Below are positions 4,766 to 6,019 of a stretch of DNA of 6,019 nucleotides, piece by piece. Origin of the DNA: an uncultured Chthoniobacterales bacterium (GTDB lineage Bacteria > Verrucomicrobiota > Verrucomicrobiia > Chthoniobacterales > CAKUMP01); assembly GCA_934667795.1 (NCBI GenBank), contig CAKUMP010000151.1, forward strand, positions 1-6,019, in the 5' to 3' direction. A model generated the notes under the pieces. The model made no database searches and was not told where the DNA came from. It saw only the letters and a list, made by a program, of their open reading frames with translations. Both the position numbers and the translations under genes were made by a program. The stretch's first letter is position 1, and each line of letters opens with the position of its first letter.

Positions 4766-5872
4766 ATGAGCAATGACCCATACGCAGCGGCAAGGAACCT
4801 TCCGACGGTAAAACTTCTGGATCGTCTTCTCGATTTTCCATCTCCTCCCGGGCGCGAACAAGAAATGGCAGCCTTTTTGCAGGAGTATGCCCGGAACCTT
4901 GGGTTCCCTGCAGACATTGATGCAGCAGGCAACGTTCTGGTTCTCGCATCCTCAACTGCTGCGGACAAATCCTCTCCTCTGCAATCGTTTCCACGTGACA
5001 CCAGTGGCACAATCATTGCGGCGCATATGGATGAAATTGCGTTAGTTGTTTCTCATGTCAGGGAAGATGGCACCTTGAAAATCGTACGTTCCGGAGGATT
5101 ATTTCCCAAAAAAATGGGGGAGCGAATGGTTCAGATTCTGGGAGACAATGAAACCATTGAAGGGGTACTTTCTTCCGGTGCGGGCCATGGTTCTGATCCC
5201 TATGCTTCGCTTACCTGGGATGATTACTGGGTCATTACCGGCTTATCCAAAAAACAATTGACTGAAAAAGGTATTTTCGCCGGGACACCCATCGTCCCGG
5301 TACGTTCCGGACGTGGCCCTTTTCTTTTTGGCGATCCGGAAAATCCATTCATTGCGGCCTGGACATTTGATGACCGCATGGGAGTCGTGACGCTTTTACG
5401 TCTGTTAGACAATCTGGCAAAATCCCCACTCACCTCCGACACCCCGTTGTTGATCGCTTTTACCGTGCATGAAGAAGGGGGAGCTCATGGTGCCAAATTC
5501 CTGAATCATCAACTTAACCCCGGATGTTTTATCGCAGTGGACGGTTGTCCCCTTACCCCGCATACAGATGCCAACATGTTCGACGGTCCTGCCGTCTGGG
5601 CAAAAGACGGGAAAACAAATTATTCTCATAAAATCCTGAAAGCATTCACTGCCGCAGCACAGACGACCAACACCCCCATTCAACGCGTCATTTTTGAAAC
5701 TGCTTTTTCCGATGCCAGTTCCACTTATTACGTGGGAGGTGCGCCGCAAATCGGGACCATCGGTCATCCACGTGAAAACAGCCATGGATTTGAAACCGCA
5801 CCTTTGCAGATTTTCCAGCAAGTCCTCACGGTTCTCGAAGAATTCATACGCTCCCATTTACCTTGTCGCTAA
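4766..5872 (+). CDS. M42-family metallo-aminopeptidase (glutamyl aminopeptidase/TET-like)
   Basis: A 368-residue cytoplasmic protein of normal length for family M42, dinuclear-metal aminopeptidases that often form dodecameric tetrahedra and trim peptides. The expected residues can all be placed: H87 and D89 in IIAAHMDEIALVV, the bridging aspartate at 202 in FDDRMGVV, catalytic/ligand E236-E237 in TVHEEGGAHGA, D259 in FIAVDGCPLTPH, and H340 in RENSHGFE. The N-terminal region (LLDFPSPPGREQEMAAFLQEYARNLGF … DAAGNVLV) is the usual start of the catalytic fold, and the middle (about 95-190) is the PDZ-like dimerisation insert. No signal peptide. The ATG at 4766 fits the family start, but no good ribosome binding site precedes it (TTTTGACAGC), so translation may depend on the upstream gene or on an SD-independent route. 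It begins 50 bases after the lyase-like gene with no terminator between, so co-transcription is likely. A functional link between the two is not evident. Confidence 0.94.
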   Translation: MSNDPYAAARNLPTVKLLDRLLDFPSPPGREQEMAAFLQEYARNLGFPADIDAAGNVLVLASSTAADKSSPLQSFPRDTSGTIIAAHMDEIALVVSHVREDGTLKIVRSGGLFPKKMGERMVQILGDNETIEGVLSSGAGHGSDPYASLTWDDYWVITGLSKKQLTEKGIFAGTPIVPVRSGRGPFLFGDPENPFIAAWTFDDRMGVVTLLRLLDNLAKSPLTSDTPLLIAFTVHEEGGAHGAKFLNHQLNPGCFIAVDGCPLTPHTDANMFDGPAVWAKDGKTNYSHKILKAFTAAAQTTNTPIQRVIFETAFSDASSTYYVGGAPQIGTIGHPRENSHGFETAPLQIFQQVLTVLEEFIRSHLPCR

Positions 5873-6019
5873 GACAAAACCCTTAAAGATCGACATAAAT
5901 CTACGGATAAATTCTTCCTTTTTAGAAGAAAGTGTTGAAAAACACGGAATATTATGGTAGTCGCCCCTTAAAAACCTCTACAAGCTCCAAGAGGCGCGTT
6001 CATTTTCCCCGTGTAACAA
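5873..6019. other. Downstream region rich in small inverted repeats; frame open to the edge
   Basis: Several complementary pairs occur in a short space. TTCTTC (5912-5917) pairs with GAAGAA (5925-5930). GTGTT-GAAA-AACAC (5932-5945) is a 5-bp stem capped by a GNRA tetraloop. CCTCT (5975-5979) pairs with AGAGG (5990-5994). ACACGG (5942-5947) pairs with CCGTGT (6009-6014), which would close the region as an outer stem but competes with the tetraloop hairpin. A plus frame from 5926 (possible GTG at 5932) stays open to the edge and reads VLKNTEYYGSRPLKTSTSSK, but has no clear ribosome binding site. The region could be an interspersed repeat, a structured RNA, or the start of another gene; the window ends too early to decide. 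Confidence 0.35.
5970..5994 (-). terminator. Weak candidate intrinsic terminator (minus strand)
   Basis: On the minus strand CCTCT and AGGAG-like AGAGG form a 5-bp stem around a 10-base loop and are followed by TTTTT (5974-5970). This would suit a minus-strand gene lying beyond the right edge. The stem is short and the loop long, so the call is tentative. Confidence 0.25.

Noticed and set aside
5405..5857. Minus-strand 150-codon open frame
   Set aside because: It is fully antisense to the M42 gene, whose catalytic motifs are intact. The translation shows no family signature.

Overview
The window reads as an ordinary bacterial chromosomal segment with an accessory left end. It has dense genes on both strands, one tRNA gene, and intergenic repeats. 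The gene content (a heparinase II/III-type protein, an M42 aminopeptidase, a YgjV-like membrane protein, an OsmC-family protein) and the recurring CTGTGGTTAAATC-type intergenic repeat would suit an environmental Gram-negative, perhaps of the Verrucomicrobiota/Lentisphaerota side of the PVC group. That placement is a weak inference; nothing here proves taxonomy.

Left end (1-1523): a GC-rich tail of a possible plus-strand gene (2-91) runs into a truncated IS3-like insertion sequence, of which only one terminal inverted repeat (185-209) and about the first 19 codons of orfA (149 down to about 92) remain. Three bases beyond the IS end lies the stop codon of a complete minus-strand class II Fic protein gene (213-1298). 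It carries both the inhibitory STQIEGN motif and the HPYYDGNGRMSR catalytic motif, a strong ribosome binding site and a plausible promoter. A gene-free stretch with inverted repeats separates it from a minus-strand tRNA-Arg(CCT) gene (1524-1595).

Middle (1596-2943): a composite of CTGTGGTTAAATC-type repeats lies between the tRNA and a YgjV-family membrane protein gene, and supplies the last dozen or so codons and the stop of that gene. One repeat copy is interrupted by a 46-bp hairpin-rich segment flanked by AATA on both sides. An uninterrupted copy about 1.2 kb away has a single AATA at that place, so it looks like a small insertion with a 4-bp target duplication. OsmC (2380-2787, minus) precedes the YgjV-like gene on the same strand. 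Between OsmC and the plus-strand genes is a 107-bp unit: a 19/20 inverted repeat (2822-2841 and 2909-2928) around two more copies of the intergenic repeat. Its right arm overlaps the poorly defined start of the next gene.

Right side (2892-6019): a heparinase II/III-like polysaccharide lyase homologue without a visible signal peptide, followed after 50 bp by an M42 glutamyl aminopeptidase-like enzyme, probably one transcription unit. The last 147 bp hold several small inverted repeats, including a GAAA-tetraloop hairpin and a long-range ACACGG/CCGTGT pair, plus a frame that stays open to the edge.

I found no coherent new multi-gene system. The most interesting signals are the small insertion in the repeat, the repeat-derived C-terminus of the YgjV-like protein, the inverted repeat that clouds the start of the lyase-like gene, and the unlisted IS remnant abutting the Fic gene.
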